Below, piece after piece: positions 43,678 to 52,813 of a stretch of 64,000 nucleotides of DNA (the first letter of the stretch is position 1; each line of letters opens with the position of its first letter). The stretch comes from an uncultured Bacteroidia bacterium (GTDB lineage: Bacteria; Bacteroidota; Bacteroidia; Bacteroidales; UBA932): positions 218,261 through 282,260 of the forward strand of contig CADAAA010000003.1 in NCBI GenBank assembly GCA_902785785.1, read 5' to 3'. The position numbers were made by a program, and so were the translations under genes. The notes below the pieces were generated by a model that ran no database searches, was not told where the DNA came from, and saw nothing but the letters and a program-made list of their open reading frames with translations.

Positions 43678-44451
43678 ATGAAGAATTATTTTGATTTCAA
43701 GGGTCAGGTTGCCCTCGTTACAGGTTGCTCCGGCGGTCTCGGAGTACAGATGGCAAAGGCCCTGGCCAGTCAGGGTTGCAACATCGTTCCCATCGCCCGC
43801 CGCATGGAGAAACTCGAAGAAGTCGCTGCGGATCTCCGTGCCTCTTACGGCGTGGAAGTACTTCCCATAAAGTGTGACATCACCTCTACCGAACAGGTGG
43901 AAACGACTGTCAAGCAGGTGCTTGCGCATTTCGGACGTATCGACATAGTCGTCAACAATGCCGGTACCGGCGCTGTCGCTCCGGCCGAGGACATCACCGA
44001 CGCCCAGTTCGAGGGCGAGATGCAGATCGACCTTTTCGGTACTTTCCGCGTTGCGCGTGCAGCCGCGAAGTTCGCCATGATCCCCGCCGGCTACGGCCGC
44101 GTGATCAACATCGCTTCGATGTACGGCCTCGTCGGCAACAAGATCGCTCCCGCTTCGCCGTACCATGCCGCCAAAGGCGGAGTCGTCAACCTTACCCGTG
44201 CGCTTGCTGCGGAATGGGGTAAATACGGCATTACCGTCAATTCCATCTGCCCCGGCTATTTCTACACTCCGCTGACCAAGGAAACCCTTGATTCCGAGTT
44301 CTTCCAGAACTATGCGCACAGCGTTATTCCGCTCGAGCGTTATGGCAATGAAGGCGAGCTCGATTCTACCGTCCTGTTCCTCGCCTCGCCGGCATCGACC
44401 TATGTCACCGGCATTGCGGTGCCTGTCGACGGCGGCTATACCTGCGTCTAG
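43678..44451 (+). CDS. Short-chain dehydrogenase/reductase (gluconate 5-dehydrogenase-like)
   Basis: 257 residues of the classical SDR family. The cofactor motif TGCSGGLG is at about 15-22, followed by NNAGTGAVAP and the active site Ser (INIASMYG) with Tyr-x-x-x-Lys in YHAAK. The closing PVDGGYTCV is the usual SDR end. The pattern is closest to gluconate 5-dehydrogenase or 2-dehydro-3-deoxy-D-gluconate reductase types, but the substrate cannot be set from sequence. Monocistronic, followed by a strong terminator. Confidence 0.85.
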   Translation: MKNYFDFKGQVALVTGCSGGLGVQMAKALASQGCNIVPIARRMEKLEEVAADLRASYGVEVLPIKCDITSTEQVETTVKQVLAHFGRIDIVVNNAGTGAVAPAEDITDAQFEGEMQIDLFGTFRVARAAAKFAMIPAGYGRVINIASMYGLVGNKIAPASPYHAAKGGVVNLTRALAAEWGKYGITVNSICPGYFYTPLTKETLDSEFFQNYAHSVIPLERYGNEGELDSTVLFLASPASTYVTGIAVPVDGGYTCV

Positions 44452-44470
44452 GTTTTCGTAGCAATACATG

Positions 44471-44507
44471 AAAAACCGCGGAGTTTCATTTGAAATCCGC
44501 GGTTTTT
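44471..44507. terminator. Bidirectional terminator between SDR and hpt-adk
   Basis: Stem AAAACCGCGGA / TCCGCGGTTTT with inner TTTCA / TGAAA pairing. A-run before and T-run after, lying between two convergent genes, so it can serve both. Confidence 0.85.
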
Positions 44508-44530
44508 CTGTTGGGTGTGCCTTTCGGGAC

Positions 44531-45661
44531 CTAGAACTTGTCCACCAGGCCGAAGATGCGGTCGCGTACTTCATCGATCGTACCTACGCCGTCGATCTCA
44601 TTGTAAGTGCCGGCTTTCTTGTAATAGTCGATGAGAGGCTCGGTCTGGTTGTGATAGGTATCGATGCGGTTCTTGATGATGGAGACATCGGCATCATCGG
44701 CGCGCCCTTCGATGGCTGCACGGTGGGAGATGCGCTCGATGATCATCTCATCAGGAATCATGATGCTGACGATGGAAGTGACCTTCTCGCCGTTTCTGTC
44801 AAGGATGGCGTCAAGGGCTTCAGCCTGTGCGATAGTGCGCGGGAAGCCGTCCAGCAGGAAGCCGTCTACTCCGGTGACGGTCTTGAATTCGGACTCGATC
44901 ATGCCCTCGACGACCTCGTCGGGAACGAGGGCGCCGGCCTCGATGAGGCTCTTGGCCTTGAGGCCGAGCTCGGTGCCGGCGGCGATCTCCTTGCGGAGCA
45001 GTGCTCCGGTGCTGATGTGGTGGAGGTTGTATTTCTCAACCATGGCTGTGGCCTGGGTGCCCTTGCCGGCTCCCGGAGGCCCGAAAAGAATGTAGTACTT
45101 CATATTTTTGTCTTTCTGTTCGTCCAATACGTAGATGTCGGGGAGGTTGCGTCCAAGCTCATCATAGTCAAGTCCATAGCCGACGATGAAGGCGTTGGGG
45201 ATCTCCTTCCCGACATAGTCGAGCTTCTCGTCCTTCTTGTAGACATCCGGTTTCAACAGCATCGTGCAGATGCGTACTTCGCGGGCACCCTTGGAAAGAA
45301 GCATCTCCTTGAGGGCGACGATGGTATTGCCGGTGTCAACGATGTCCTCGAAAATGATGACGCGCCTGCCGTCGACTGGGGCGGTAAGGCCGATGGGGAT
45401 AAGGACCGTTCCGGTCGATGCCGTGCCCTGGTATGACGAGAGCTTGATGGAAACGAGTTCGGCCTTGAAATTGAGCCTCTTCATCATGGCGGCGGTGAAC
45501 ATGATGGCGCCGTTCAGAACGCAGAGGAAGATGGGGACGTCATCCGAGTCGCGGAAATCCGCATTCACCCTCTCTGCCAGCCTGTCGATGGCTTCCTCCA
45601 TCTCGGCGTTGGAGATGAACGGCTTGAAATACTTGTCGTGCAACTTGAGCTTTCTGTCCAT
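44531..45661 (-). CDS. Hypoxanthine phosphoribosyltransferase - adenylate kinase fusion
   Basis: 376 residues in one frame. Residues 1-180 are HPRT: VLNGAIMFTAAMM, SSYQGTASTG, the PRPP loop VIIFEDIVDTGNT and DYVGKEIPNAFIVGYGLDYDE. Residues 187-376 are adenylate kinase: P-loop GPPGAGKGTQ (194-203), STGALLRKEI, LDGFPRT and the short-lid segment EGRADDADVSIIKNR. The junction reads VLDEQKDKNMKYYIL with no stop and with an A-rich stretch before Met 187, so a separate Adk may also start there. HPRT salvages hypoxanthine and guanine; Adk interconverts AMP and ADP. Both active sites look complete. Confidence 0.92.
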   Translation of the reverse strand: MDRKLKLHDKYFKPFISNAEMEEAIDRLAERVNADFRDSDDVPIFLCVLNGAIMFTAAMMKRLNFKAELVSIKLSSYQGTASTGTVLIPIGLTAPVDGRRVIIFEDIVDTGNTIVALKEMLLSKGAREVRICTMLLKPDVYKKDEKLDYVGKEIPNAFIVGYGLDYDELGRNLPDIYVLDEQKDKNMKYYILFGPPGAGKGTQATAMVEKYNLHHISTGALLRKEIAAGTELGLKAKSLIEAGALVPDEVVEGMIESEFKTVTGVDGFLLDGFPRTIAQAEALDAILDRNGEKVTSIVSIMIPDEMIIERISHRAAIEGRADDADVSIIKNRIDTYHNQTEPLIDYYKKAGTYNEIDGVGTIDEVRDRIFGLVDKF

Positions 45662-45790
45662 GGGCTGTCTGTAGTTTAATGTACAAATTTAACCAAAATC
45701 CTAAAAAAACGTATGTATTTTGCCGTCTTGGATGAATTGATATGATAATGATCTTTTTTCATCCTAAATTGTCGGAGGAAAACTTGGACT

Positions 45791-47482
45791 ATGGGAAGGT
45801 TTATGCTGCTGGCCGTCATCTGTTTCGTTTCCGTGGTGGAAGCGTTATCACAGGAATACCTGGATGCAGTGCTGTTCCTGACGGGTGCATCATCATTGGA
45901 GGAACTGGATGCCGAAGTGCTGGAACGCTACGACGCGTTAGCCTCACGGCCCGTGCGTATCAATACCGCTACGGAGAGCCGCCTGGTGGCCAGCGGCCTG
46001 TTCAGCCGCTACCAGGCGGCCTCGATAGCCGACTACAGGCGCAGTTCGGGGGATATACTCTCGATTGCGGAGCTCGCCCTGCTGGACGGGTTCGGGGATG
46101 CGGCGGCCCGGGCCATGGCGCCTTTTGTCTCGTTCGGGACACAGGCGCCGCCGGGCCGCTCCTCCCTTGAAAAGGGGAGGGTGGAAACCGAGATGATGGC
46201 ACGCTCTGCGGTGCAGGTACAGGAAGGGGAGGGTACAGGCAGCCATGCGGTGAAAGTCCGTACCGGAGACGAAGACCGCTGGCTGCTCTCAGTGGCGGCG
46301 AAGCAGGCTTCCCTGAAGCCCGCGTGGCCGCCGGATGCGCTTTCCGCCAGCGCTGTCATCCATGGGCGGAAACGCCCCGGAAAAGTGATACTCGGTGACT
46401 TCAATACCCGTTTCGGTCAGGGGCTTCTGCTCTGGAGCGGCTTCTCCCTAAGCGGCGTACAGTCTGCGGCGGCGATGGACAAGCATCCGGCGGGGCTTTC
46501 GCCCGCGTGGACCCTGTCCCCGGATACAGCCCACCGGGGCGCCGCCGCAGACATGTCTTTCGGCCGCTTCGTCCTGTCTGGCTTCTGGTCGTACGGCAAA
46601 TGCTCCGGGACCAACCTCACATGGCTTGCCAGAAGCGGCCAGATAGGGATGACGGCAATCAGTACCGGATATCATGTCCTACGCGGTTCCGTGGATTTCC
46701 GGTGGTCGTTCGGAAAGACAGATGTTTTCGGTGAGACGGTGGCAGCCATGCCTGACCGCACGGTCGCGTTCCTGGCGGGCGGCGCCTGGAACATTGCGTA
46801 CCAGGTCCGCCTTGCGGTCTCGGTACGCAACTACCCCGCCGCCTTCGACGGCTCGCTCGCCGGAGCGCTCCGCAGTTCCACGCGGACCTCCGACGAGCGG
46901 GGCGCCGCCCTCGCATTTGATTGCAAGGCTTTGACGGTCACCGCCGACGCCGCCTTGCATCCGGATAAAGGGACCGCACAGTACAAGACCATCTGGAAAT
47001 ATGCTCCGAAGTTGACTGAGAGCCTTTCCCTTTCCTTCAGGGCCGTTGGCAGATATCGTCCCGCAGACCCCTATCCCTGGCGTACTGAACTGAGAGCCGA
47101 GGCCGCACTCTCGGGTGGGAACGGACTCATAATCAAAGGCAGCGGAACGCTTTGCAGGTGCGTGGAAACTACCTGGCTGGCATACGTGGAAGGTGGTTAT
47201 GTCAATGAGACATCCGTGAGAAAGCTTTCAGCCTATATCCGTGGAACCGCCTTCAAGATAGACCGTTGGGAGGATCGGATCTACATCTACGAGCGCGATA
47301 TTCCCGGAGCGTTTTCAGTGCCGGCTTACTACGGCCGCGGCTGCTCCGCCAGCGCCGTGGCCTCCGTCAAGCGCCGGCACTTCTCCTGCCATGCCCGTGC
47401 CTATGCCACGGCATATCCGGGGATGGGCGGAAAAAAGCCCGGCAAGGCCGGGCTCAAACTTCAGTGCCAGTTTACTTTTTAG
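45791..47482 (+). CDS. Helix-hairpin-helix (ComEA-like) protein with outer-membrane-like domain
   Basis: 563 residues. A signal peptide (MGRFMLLAVICFVSVVEALSQ) precedes two helix-hairpin-helix segments at about 20-110 (RPVRINTATESRLVASGLFSRYQAASIADYR, ILSIAELALLDGFG). From about residue 130 the sequence alternates polar and aromatic residues like a beta-barrel and ends in QCQFTF, a terminal-Phe outer-membrane signature. Proteins of this layout occur across Bacteroidota, but the function is not established; DNA contact through the HhH part is an inference. No operon partner on the same strand. Confidence 0.72.
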   Translation: MGRFMLLAVICFVSVVEALSQEYLDAVLFLTGASSLEELDAEVLERYDALASRPVRINTATESRLVASGLFSRYQAASIADYRRSSGDILSIAELALLDGFGDAAARAMAPFVSFGTQAPPGRSSLEKGRVETEMMARSAVQVQEGEGTGSHAVKVRTGDEDRWLLSVAAKQASLKPAWPPDALSASAVIHGRKRPGKVILGDFNTRFGQGLLLWSGFSLSGVQSAAAMDKHPAGLSPAWTLSPDTAHRGAAADMSFGRFVLSGFWSYGKCSGTNLTWLARSGQIGMTAISTGYHVLRGSVDFRWSFGKTDVFGETVAAMPDRTVAFLAGGAWNIAYQVRLAVSVRNYPAAFDGSLAGALRSSTRTSDERGAALAFDCKALTVTADAALHPDKGTAQYKTIWKYAPKLTESLSLSFRAVGRYRPADPYPWRTELRAEAALSGGNGLIIKGSGTLCRCVETTWLAYVEGGYVNETSVRKLSAYIRGTAFKIDRWEDRIYIYERDIPGAFSVPAYYGRGCSASAVASVKRRHFSCHARAYATAYPGMGGKKPGKAGLKLQCQFTF

Positions 47483-49094
47483 TCGGGATCTTGATCTTCA
47501 TCCCCGGCTTGATGTTGGAGGAGATGCTGTTGATCTTCATGATGTCGTTTGCGGTGACCCCGGGGTAGCGCTGGGCTATCTTGTAGAGGGTGTCGCCGGA
47601 CTTGACAGTGTAGGTGATGTAGCCGGATGAAGACGAAGATGCGGACGCGGAACTGCCGGATGAGGATGAGGCTGTCTTGCCGCCGCCACTGCGGTAGATG
47701 TACAGCGTCTGTCCGACGCGGAGGTTGGTGCCGCGGAGATTGTTCCACTGCTGCAACTGCTTGACCGTCACTCCGTAACGTGAAGCTATACGACCAAGAT
47801 AGTCGCCGCTCTTTACCTTGTAGGCTATGCGCTCCTGAGTACCGGAATCCGGTACGGACGGTCCTTCAAGCACCTTGGTGCCGGCCATTTCGGCGGTCTT
47901 GTGGGTATAGAGGGAATCCTGATTGTCCAGGAAGGCATTGGTGTAGTTGTAGGGCAGCTTGAGTATGTACGGAGCCTCGTTTCCCGGGATGAGGTCGTGG
48001 ATGTACTGGGGATTGAGATTCTGCAGGTCCTCGTTGGGAATGCCGATAACCTCGCTGATCTGGCTGAAATGGAGGTTGCGGCGGATCTCGAAGGTATCGG
48101 TGTGCGCCGGCATCTGCACAGGCTCTGGCACGATGCCGTACTCCTTGTAGTATGTCATCGCGTACAGTGCACCGACGAAAGCCGGCATGTAGCCGCGGGT
48201 CTCCTTCGGGAGATAGGGGTAGATGGACCAGAAATCCTTGTTGCCCCCTGCGCGCCTGATGGCCTTGTTGACGTTTCCGGCGCCGCAGTTATAAGCCGAG
48301 ATGGCGAGGCACCAGTCTCCGAAGATGTTGTACGAGTCGAGCAGGTACCTGGCAGCTGCATCCGCAGCCTTCTCGACGTCCAGGCGCTCGTCCACGTACG
48401 AATTGATCCTCAGTCCGTATGTCCTTGCCGTATTGTACATGAACTGCCACATGCCTTTGGCACCTGCGCGGGACACGGCAGTGGGGGTCAGCGCAGACTC
48501 TATGATAGCCATGGCCTTGAGCTCCGAGGGCAGCCCGTACCTGTTGAAGATGTCCTCGAAAATAGGGAGATAATAGGTGCTCAGGCCGAGGATGTGTCCC
48601 ATCTTGGTAGGCATCTTCTCGGAATAGAGGACCATGTAGTTCTTGACCGTCTCGTTGAAGGGCAGGGTGATGAAAGAGTTCATCTTCTCGAGCCTCTCGA
48701 TGAGAACGGCATCCGGCACGTCGGAAGTGAACTTGACAGAATCCATGTCGTATTCGGTCAGTTCCTTGTTCACTTCCATCTGACGGTGGACGTACCACAG
48801 GCTCAGCAGGCTGTCGGTCATTTCGGGGCTGTACTCCTCGACGGGCTCGTCGACGCCGTCCATCTCCTCCATTTCCTCGAGCATCAGGAGCATCTCTGCC
48901 GCAAGGCTGTCGGCGACGGATTTCTCCAGGCGGTATGCCTCGAGTTCCCTGATGAGCGAGTCCACGCGGGAACGGAGTTCTGCGTTCTCCTTGATAAGCC
49001 TGCTGCGGGTCCGGAGCTCCTGGCCCCCCGCGGATTGCAGGAAGCACAACGTCAGGACGAGAGCTATTATGGTCTTGAGAAACTTCATGGTCAA
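47472..49094 (-). CDS. MltD-like membrane-bound lytic transglycosylase with two LysM
   Basis: 540 residues. A signal peptide (MTMKFLKTIIALVLTLCFLQSAGGQ) and a coiled coil (RLIKENAELRSRVDSLIREL) precede a SLT lysozyme-like domain. Its catalytic Glu is in AMAIIESALTPTAVSRAGAKGMWQFM. LysM domains follow (YKVKSGDYLGRIASRYGV and YTVKSGDTLYKIAQRYPG), separated by a Ser-rich linker. It cleaves peptidoglycan to anhydromuropeptides. It overlaps the DUF5683 gene by 4 bp and ends the parA-parB-DUF5683-mltD operon, linking chromosome segregation to wall remodelling. Confidence 0.92.
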   Translation of the reverse strand: MTMKFLKTIIALVLTLCFLQSAGGQELRTRSRLIKENAELRSRVDSLIRELEAYRLEKSVADSLAAEMLLMLEEMEEMDGVDEPVEEYSPEMTDSLLSLWYVHRQMEVNKELTEYDMDSVKFTSDVPDAVLIERLEKMNSFITLPFNETVKNYMVLYSEKMPTKMGHILGLSTYYLPIFEDIFNRYGLPSELKAMAIIESALTPTAVSRAGAKGMWQFMYNTARTYGLRINSYVDERLDVEKAADAAARYLLDSYNIFGDWCLAISAYNCGAGNVNKAIRRAGGNKDFWSIYPYLPKETRGYMPAFVGALYAMTYYKEYGIVPEPVQMPAHTDTFEIRRNLHFSQISEVIGIPNEDLQNLNPQYIHDLIPGNEAPYILKLPYNYTNAFLDNQDSLYTHKTAEMAGTKVLEGPSVPDSGTQERIAYKVKSGDYLGRIASRYGVTVKQLQQWNNLRGTNLRVGQTLYIYRSGGGKTASSSSGSSASASSSSSGYITYTVKSGDTLYKIAQRYPGVTANDIMKINSISSNIKPGMKIKIPTKK

Positions 49095-50059
49095 AATCTT
49101 ATGCCAAGGCTGAAGCCGACTGCGGTGGAACCTCCTCCGGAGAATGCATACTGCATGTCCGGTGTCAGGATCGTCGGTCCCATCTGCATGGAGATATCGT
49201 CATTGACCTCGAAGTCCTGCATGTATGAGAACACGTTGGCATCGATGGCCTGAAGCAGGTAGAACGCGGCGACTGCCAGTATCGAATAGTCCCTGTACCT
49301 CCTGTACAGGTCACGGTAGTATAGAGCTGTCTGGGCGGAAATCCTTGCATCGTAACCACTGTCAGGCGTGGTGGCTTCGTTGTGTATCCGCTTGAAACGC
49401 TTGTAATTGGTATGATTCACATCCAGATAGTGGATAGCACCTGCAAGGCAGCCCCAGTATATCGGGATCTTCCAGAACTCACCGTTATAGGCCTGTCCAA
49501 GACCGGGGCACAGGATGGAATACATGGTAGCCTTGCCGGCATGGTGGGGATTGTCGGTGGGGTAGGAGACCACTCCGTCCATCATCGTTCCCCAGTATAC
49601 CAGCGCACCTCCGGCAAACAGAAGCTTGCTGAGGTTGTGCGACCGTTCATCCACGGTCAGCGTAGTCTCGGAATCCAGTGCGAAGGCCTCTTCATAGGCC
49701 TTGAGCGAGGTCTTGTATTTGTTATGGTAATAGAATCCTCCTCCTACGGTAGCTCCGAGGCCTCCGTATACTATAGGAAGCTTCCAATACTGCTTGTGGT
49801 ATATCTGCTGGCCGCCGATGAATACGGCAGAACCTCCGGCGAGGGTGCCGATCTTGAGCTCCTTCTTGTGCTGGAGCCCGGCGAAGTACTCGCGGAGCGA
49901 GAACATCGCCTCGGCGGAATCGGCCGGTGCCTCATCATCCCCTCCGAAGCCGTTTGAGAAGGCTTCGGACTTGAACTGGGCCGATGACCGCGGCGCGAAA
50001 GCCACCAGGGCAGCCAGTATCAATATTAGATATATGGGCTTAGATCTTGGCATCTTCAA
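49091..50059 (-). CDS. DUF5683 family membrane/periplasmic protein
   Basis: 322 residues. A signal peptide (IYLILILAALVAFAPRSSAQ) is followed by Gly/Ala-rich hydrophobic hairpins (LKIGTLAGGSAVFIGGQQIYHKQYWKLPIVYGGLGATVGGG, YSILCPGLGQAYNGEFWKIPIYWG), the DUF5683 hallmark. It ends VGFSLGIRF, an outer-membrane-like tail. Function unknown. The gene overlaps parB by 20 bp (an internal ATG two codons on would shorten this to 14) and mltD by 4 bp, a conserved Bacteroidota order. Confidence 0.85.
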   Translation of the reverse strand: MKMPRSKPIYLILILAALVAFAPRSSAQFKSEAFSNGFGGDDEAPADSAEAMFSLREYFAGLQHKKELKIGTLAGGSAVFIGGQQIYHKQYWKLPIVYGGLGATVGGGFYYHNKYKTSLKAYEEAFALDSETTLTVDERSHNLSKLLFAGGALVYWGTMMDGVVSYPTDNPHHAGKATMYSILCPGLGQAYNGEFWKIPIYWGCLAGAIHYLDVNHTNYKRFKRIHNEATTPDSGYDARISAQTALYYRDLYRRYRDYSILAVAAFYLLQAIDANVFSYMQDFEVNDDISMQMGPTILTPDMQYAFSGGGSTAVGFSLGIRF

Positions 50060-50975
50060 GGGCTTTCAGGAAACGCTGCACTTCTGCATCGGAGTTGAAC
50101 CTGATGGTCATCGTACCTTTCCCGCCGGAGCTGCGCTTCAGCGAGATGTCCTGTTCGAAATACTTGCCGATGTGCTCCAGGACACGGAAATACTCGTCCG
50201 GAAGCTCCTGGGTGTATTCAGGGCGGCGGACGTCGTCCTCACGCAGCAGCTTGCGGACCTTGTCCTCCAGCTGGCGGACGGACAGGCCGCCCTTGACCGT
50301 CAGGTCGCACAGCTCTTCCTGCAGCTGAGGGTCCTCGACTCCGAGTATGACCTTGGCGTGACCGACGCTCAGAAGTCCGACCTTGAGGTCGTGCTGTACC
50401 TTGGCGGGAAGCTTGAGCAGGCGGAGATAGTTGGTCACGGAAGCGCGTTTCTTGCCGATGCGTGAGGCCATCTGCTCCTGGGTGAGGCTGCACTCCTCGA
50501 TCAGGCGGCGGTAGCCGAGGGCCACCTCGATAGGATCGAGGTCCTCGCGCTGGATGTTCTCGACGATGGCCATCTCCAGCATGCTCTGGTCGGAGGCGGC
50601 TCGGATATAGGCGGGAATCATGTCCATACCCGCGGCCTTGCAGGCGCGGAAACGGCGCTCTCCGCTGATGATCTGATACTTGCCGTCATCGGTCTTGCGA
50701 ACGGTGATGGGCTGGATAAGGCCGAGGCTGCGGATGGATGCGGTCAGCTCTTCCAGGGCTTCAGTGTCGAAAGACATGCGGGGCTGGAAGGGATTGGGCT
50801 CGATCATGCCGGCGGGGATGCGCACGATGTCGGCGCTGCCGTCGGACTGGGTGCGGTTGCTGACGATCTCCTTGTTGACGTAGCCTACGGGCTTGCGCAG
50901 CTGGTCGAGCGCGGCGCTGTCTCCCAATATTGCTCCGAGGCCCCGTCCGAGGCCTCTCGGTTCCTTGTTGCTCAT
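50040..50975 (-). CDS. parB: Chromosome-partitioning protein ParB
   Basis: 311 residues. The start MSNKEPRGLGRGLGAILG is typical. The N-terminal CTP-binding ParB domain has PNPFQPRMSF, GERRFRACKAAGM and ENIQREDLDPIE. The HTH (LTQEQMASRIGKKRASVTNYLRLLKLP) binds parS, and the C-terminal part dimerises. It overlaps parA by 4 bp. No clear parS palindrome was found near the operon in this window. Confidence 0.96.
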   Translation of the reverse strand: MSNKEPRGLGRGLGAILGDSAALDQLRKPVGYVNKEIVSNRTQSDGSADIVRIPAGMIEPNPFQPRMSFDTEALEELTASIRSLGLIQPITVRKTDDGKYQIISGERRFRACKAAGMDMIPAYIRAASDQSMLEMAIVENIQREDLDPIEVALGYRRLIEECSLTQEQMASRIGKKRASVTNYLRLLKLPAKVQHDLKVGLLSVGHAKVILGVEDPQLQEELCDLTVKGGLSVRQLEDKVRKLLREDDVRRPEYTQELPDEYFRVLEHIGKYFEQDISLKRSSGGKGTMTIRFNSDAEVQRFLKALEDAKI

Positions 50976-51763
50976 AATGTCTGTGCTTGGGGTTCATTCC
51001 TCTCCATCACTTCCCGCGCCAGCTTCAGGTAATTGCTGGAGCCGTTGCTCATGATGTCGTAGAGGACGATAGGTTTGCCGTGCGAGGGGGCCTCGCTCAG
51101 CCGGATGTTGCGTTGGATGATGGTGTTGAACACCATGTCCTGGAAATGCTCGCGGAGCTGGTTCACCACCTGGGTGTGCACCCGCGTGCGGCCGTCGAAC
51201 ATGGTCACGACGAAGCCCTCGACCGCGAGGTTGCGGTTGACTCCGTTCTGGACGATGCGTATGGTCTGAAGGAGCTTCCCGAGGCCCTCGAGCGCAAAGA
51301 ACTCCGGCTGGACCGGGATGATGACCGAGTCAGCCGCAGTCAGGGCATTGACGGTAATCAGGCCGAGGGAAGGGGAGCAGTCTATGATGATGTAGTCGTA
51401 GCTGCCGCGGACCGGTTGGATGGCCTTCTTGAGGATTGACTCGCGCTCGTCCGCCTCCAGCATCTCGATCTCGACGCCCACGAGGTTGATGTGGGAAGGG
51501 ACCATGTGGAGACCGGCGAGTTCGGTCTGGACGAGGGCGTCCTCGATGCCGATGCGTCCGATCATCACCTCGTAAAGGGTGCGTTTCTGGTCGCTGCCGG
51601 GTGAAAAGTTCAGGCCGGAAGTGGTATTGGCCTGAGGGTCTGCATCGATGATCAGTACCTTCTTTTCGAGCACGGCGAGGGAGGCTGCGAGATTGATGGC
51701 GGTGGTGGTCTTGCCCACGCCGCCCTTCTGGTTCGCTATTGCTATGACTTTACCCATATTCAA
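50972..51763 (-). CDS. parA: Chromosome-partitioning ATPase ParA (Soj)
   Basis: 263 residues. It has the deviant Walker A, ANQKGGVGKTTTAINLAASLA, then IIDADPQANTTSG and DYIIIDCSPSLGLI. It moves ParB-parS complexes in chromosome segregation. MNMGKV offers two starts; the second (51757) would also fit. First gene of the parA-parB-DUF5683-mltD operon, with two overlapping -7 boxes just upstream. Confidence 0.97.
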   Translation of the reverse strand: MNMGKVIAIANQKGGVGKTTTAINLAASLAVLEKKVLIIDADPQANTTSGLNFSPGSDQKRTLYEVMIGRIGIEDALVQTELAGLHMVPSHINLVGVEIEMLEADERESILKKAIQPVRGSYDYIIIDCSPSLGLITVNALTAADSVIIPVQPEFFALEGLGKLLQTIRIVQNGVNRNLAVEGFVVTMFDGRTRVHTQVVNQLREHFQDMVFNTIIQRNIRLSEAPSHGKPIVLYDIMSNGSSNYLKLAREVMERNEPQAQTL

Positions 51764-51788
51764 ACGGTCGAATAACTCCTAAGAAATG

Positions 51789-51805
51789 CAAATTTAGCAA
51801 ATTTA
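51789..51805 (-). promoter_or_regulatory. Twin -7 boxes upstream of parA
   Basis: TAAATTTG occurs twice on the minus strand, at 51789-51796 and 51798-51805, 26-42 bp before the parA start. Either could set the transcript start; a plus-strand TATTTTTG (51829-51836) nearby would serve the divergent lipid kinase. Confidence 0.5.
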
Positions 51806-51862
51806 TTCCACTTCTGCGGCTAATTTGCTATTTTTGTGCCAATACAGAACCACATTATTCCC

Positions 51863-52813
51863 ATGTGCGAAACCAAGACCGAATGGTTCATCATCGTGAA
51901 CCCGCGTGCCGGTTCCGGCAAGACCATATCCGGCTGGACGGTGGCTGAAAGGCTGCTCCGCGAACTCGGGGTACCGTTCACGTGCGCTTTTACGCACTAT
52001 AAGTCCCATGCCCGCGAGCTGGCCTGCCAGGCGGCCCGCGACGGCTACCGCAGGTTCGTCGCGGCGGGCGGGGACGGTTCGGTGCATGAGATGTTCTCCG
52101 GCGTGCTTGACTTCTGCACCGAGACAGGGACGCCGGCCGATGGATTCCTCATGGCCAACATCCCCATCGGCTCAGGCAACGACTGGCTCAAGTCCCTAGG
52201 AGTCCCCCATGACATCGAGAGAGTAGTCCGCCTAATTGCGGAAGGTTCATCCAGGATGCAGGACGTCATCTCCATGCATGCTTCTGACGGACGGACATGC
52301 TGTATGTCCAATGTCGGCGGAACCGGTTTTGACTCACATGTTTGCGAGCGCGTGAATGCACGCAAGGAGCGCGGTCACAGGAGCCGGTGGATATATGTAG
52401 GTGCGCTAGTAATGACGATACTTAAGCTCAGGCGTATCAGACTGGAAGTGTCGGGCGACGGACAGGTGCTGTACAGCGGTCCCTGTTATTCCCTGGCACT
52501 AGGGAACGGGCGTTTCTCCGGAGGGGGCATGCTGCAGACGGCTGATGCGGCCTTTGATGACGGTCTCGTGGACGTGTTGGTGGTTCCGGCAATGTCTCTG
52601 CTTCGCATCATCCGTGAGATCCACCGCCTTTTCGACGGTACCACGCCACAGTCTTCAGCCCTTGTTTACCGTCAGTGCAAGCATTTGAGTATAAGGCCCC
52701 TGGATTCCCGTTCCGCTGATTTTATCGAGGTGGACGGTGAGATTGAGGGCCGTCTCCCGGTCGAAGTGAGTGTCACCGGGCAACGGATCGGTGTCGTTGC
52801 GCCCCGCGCTTAA
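51863..52813 (+). CDS. Diacylglycerol/lipid kinase family protein
   Basis: 316 residues from MCETKTEWFIIVNPRAGSGK; a Met nine codons earlier is possible. All three DAGK motifs are present: NPRAGSGKT, AAGGDGSVHE (68-77) and IPIGSGNDW. The C-terminal sandwich carries NVGGTGFDSHV and LALGNGRFSGGGMLQTADAAFDDGLVDVLVV. It would phosphorylate a lipid such as diacylglycerol or a sphingoid base at the membrane, using ATP; Bacteroidota make sphingolipids, so either is plausible. It overlaps mtgA convergently by 4 bp. Confidence 0.9.
   Translation: MCETKTEWFIIVNPRAGSGKTISGWTVAERLLRELGVPFTCAFTHYKSHARELACQAARDGYRRFVAAGGDGSVHEMFSGVLDFCTETGTPADGFLMANIPIGSGNDWLKSLGVPHDIERVVRLIAEGSSRMQDVISMHASDGRTCCMSNVGGTGFDSHVCERVNARKERGHRSRWIYVGALVMTILKLRRIRLEVSGDGQVLYSGPCYSLALGNGRFSGGGMLQTADAAFDDGLVDVLVVPAMSLLRIIREIHRLFDGTTPQSSALVYRQCKHLSIRPLDSRSADFIEVDGEIEGRLPVEVSVTGQRIGVVAPRA

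Noticed and set aside
47901-49253. 450-codon plus-strand frame opposite mltD
   Set aside because: Antisense to a gene with clear SLT and LysM motifs; no family resemblance.
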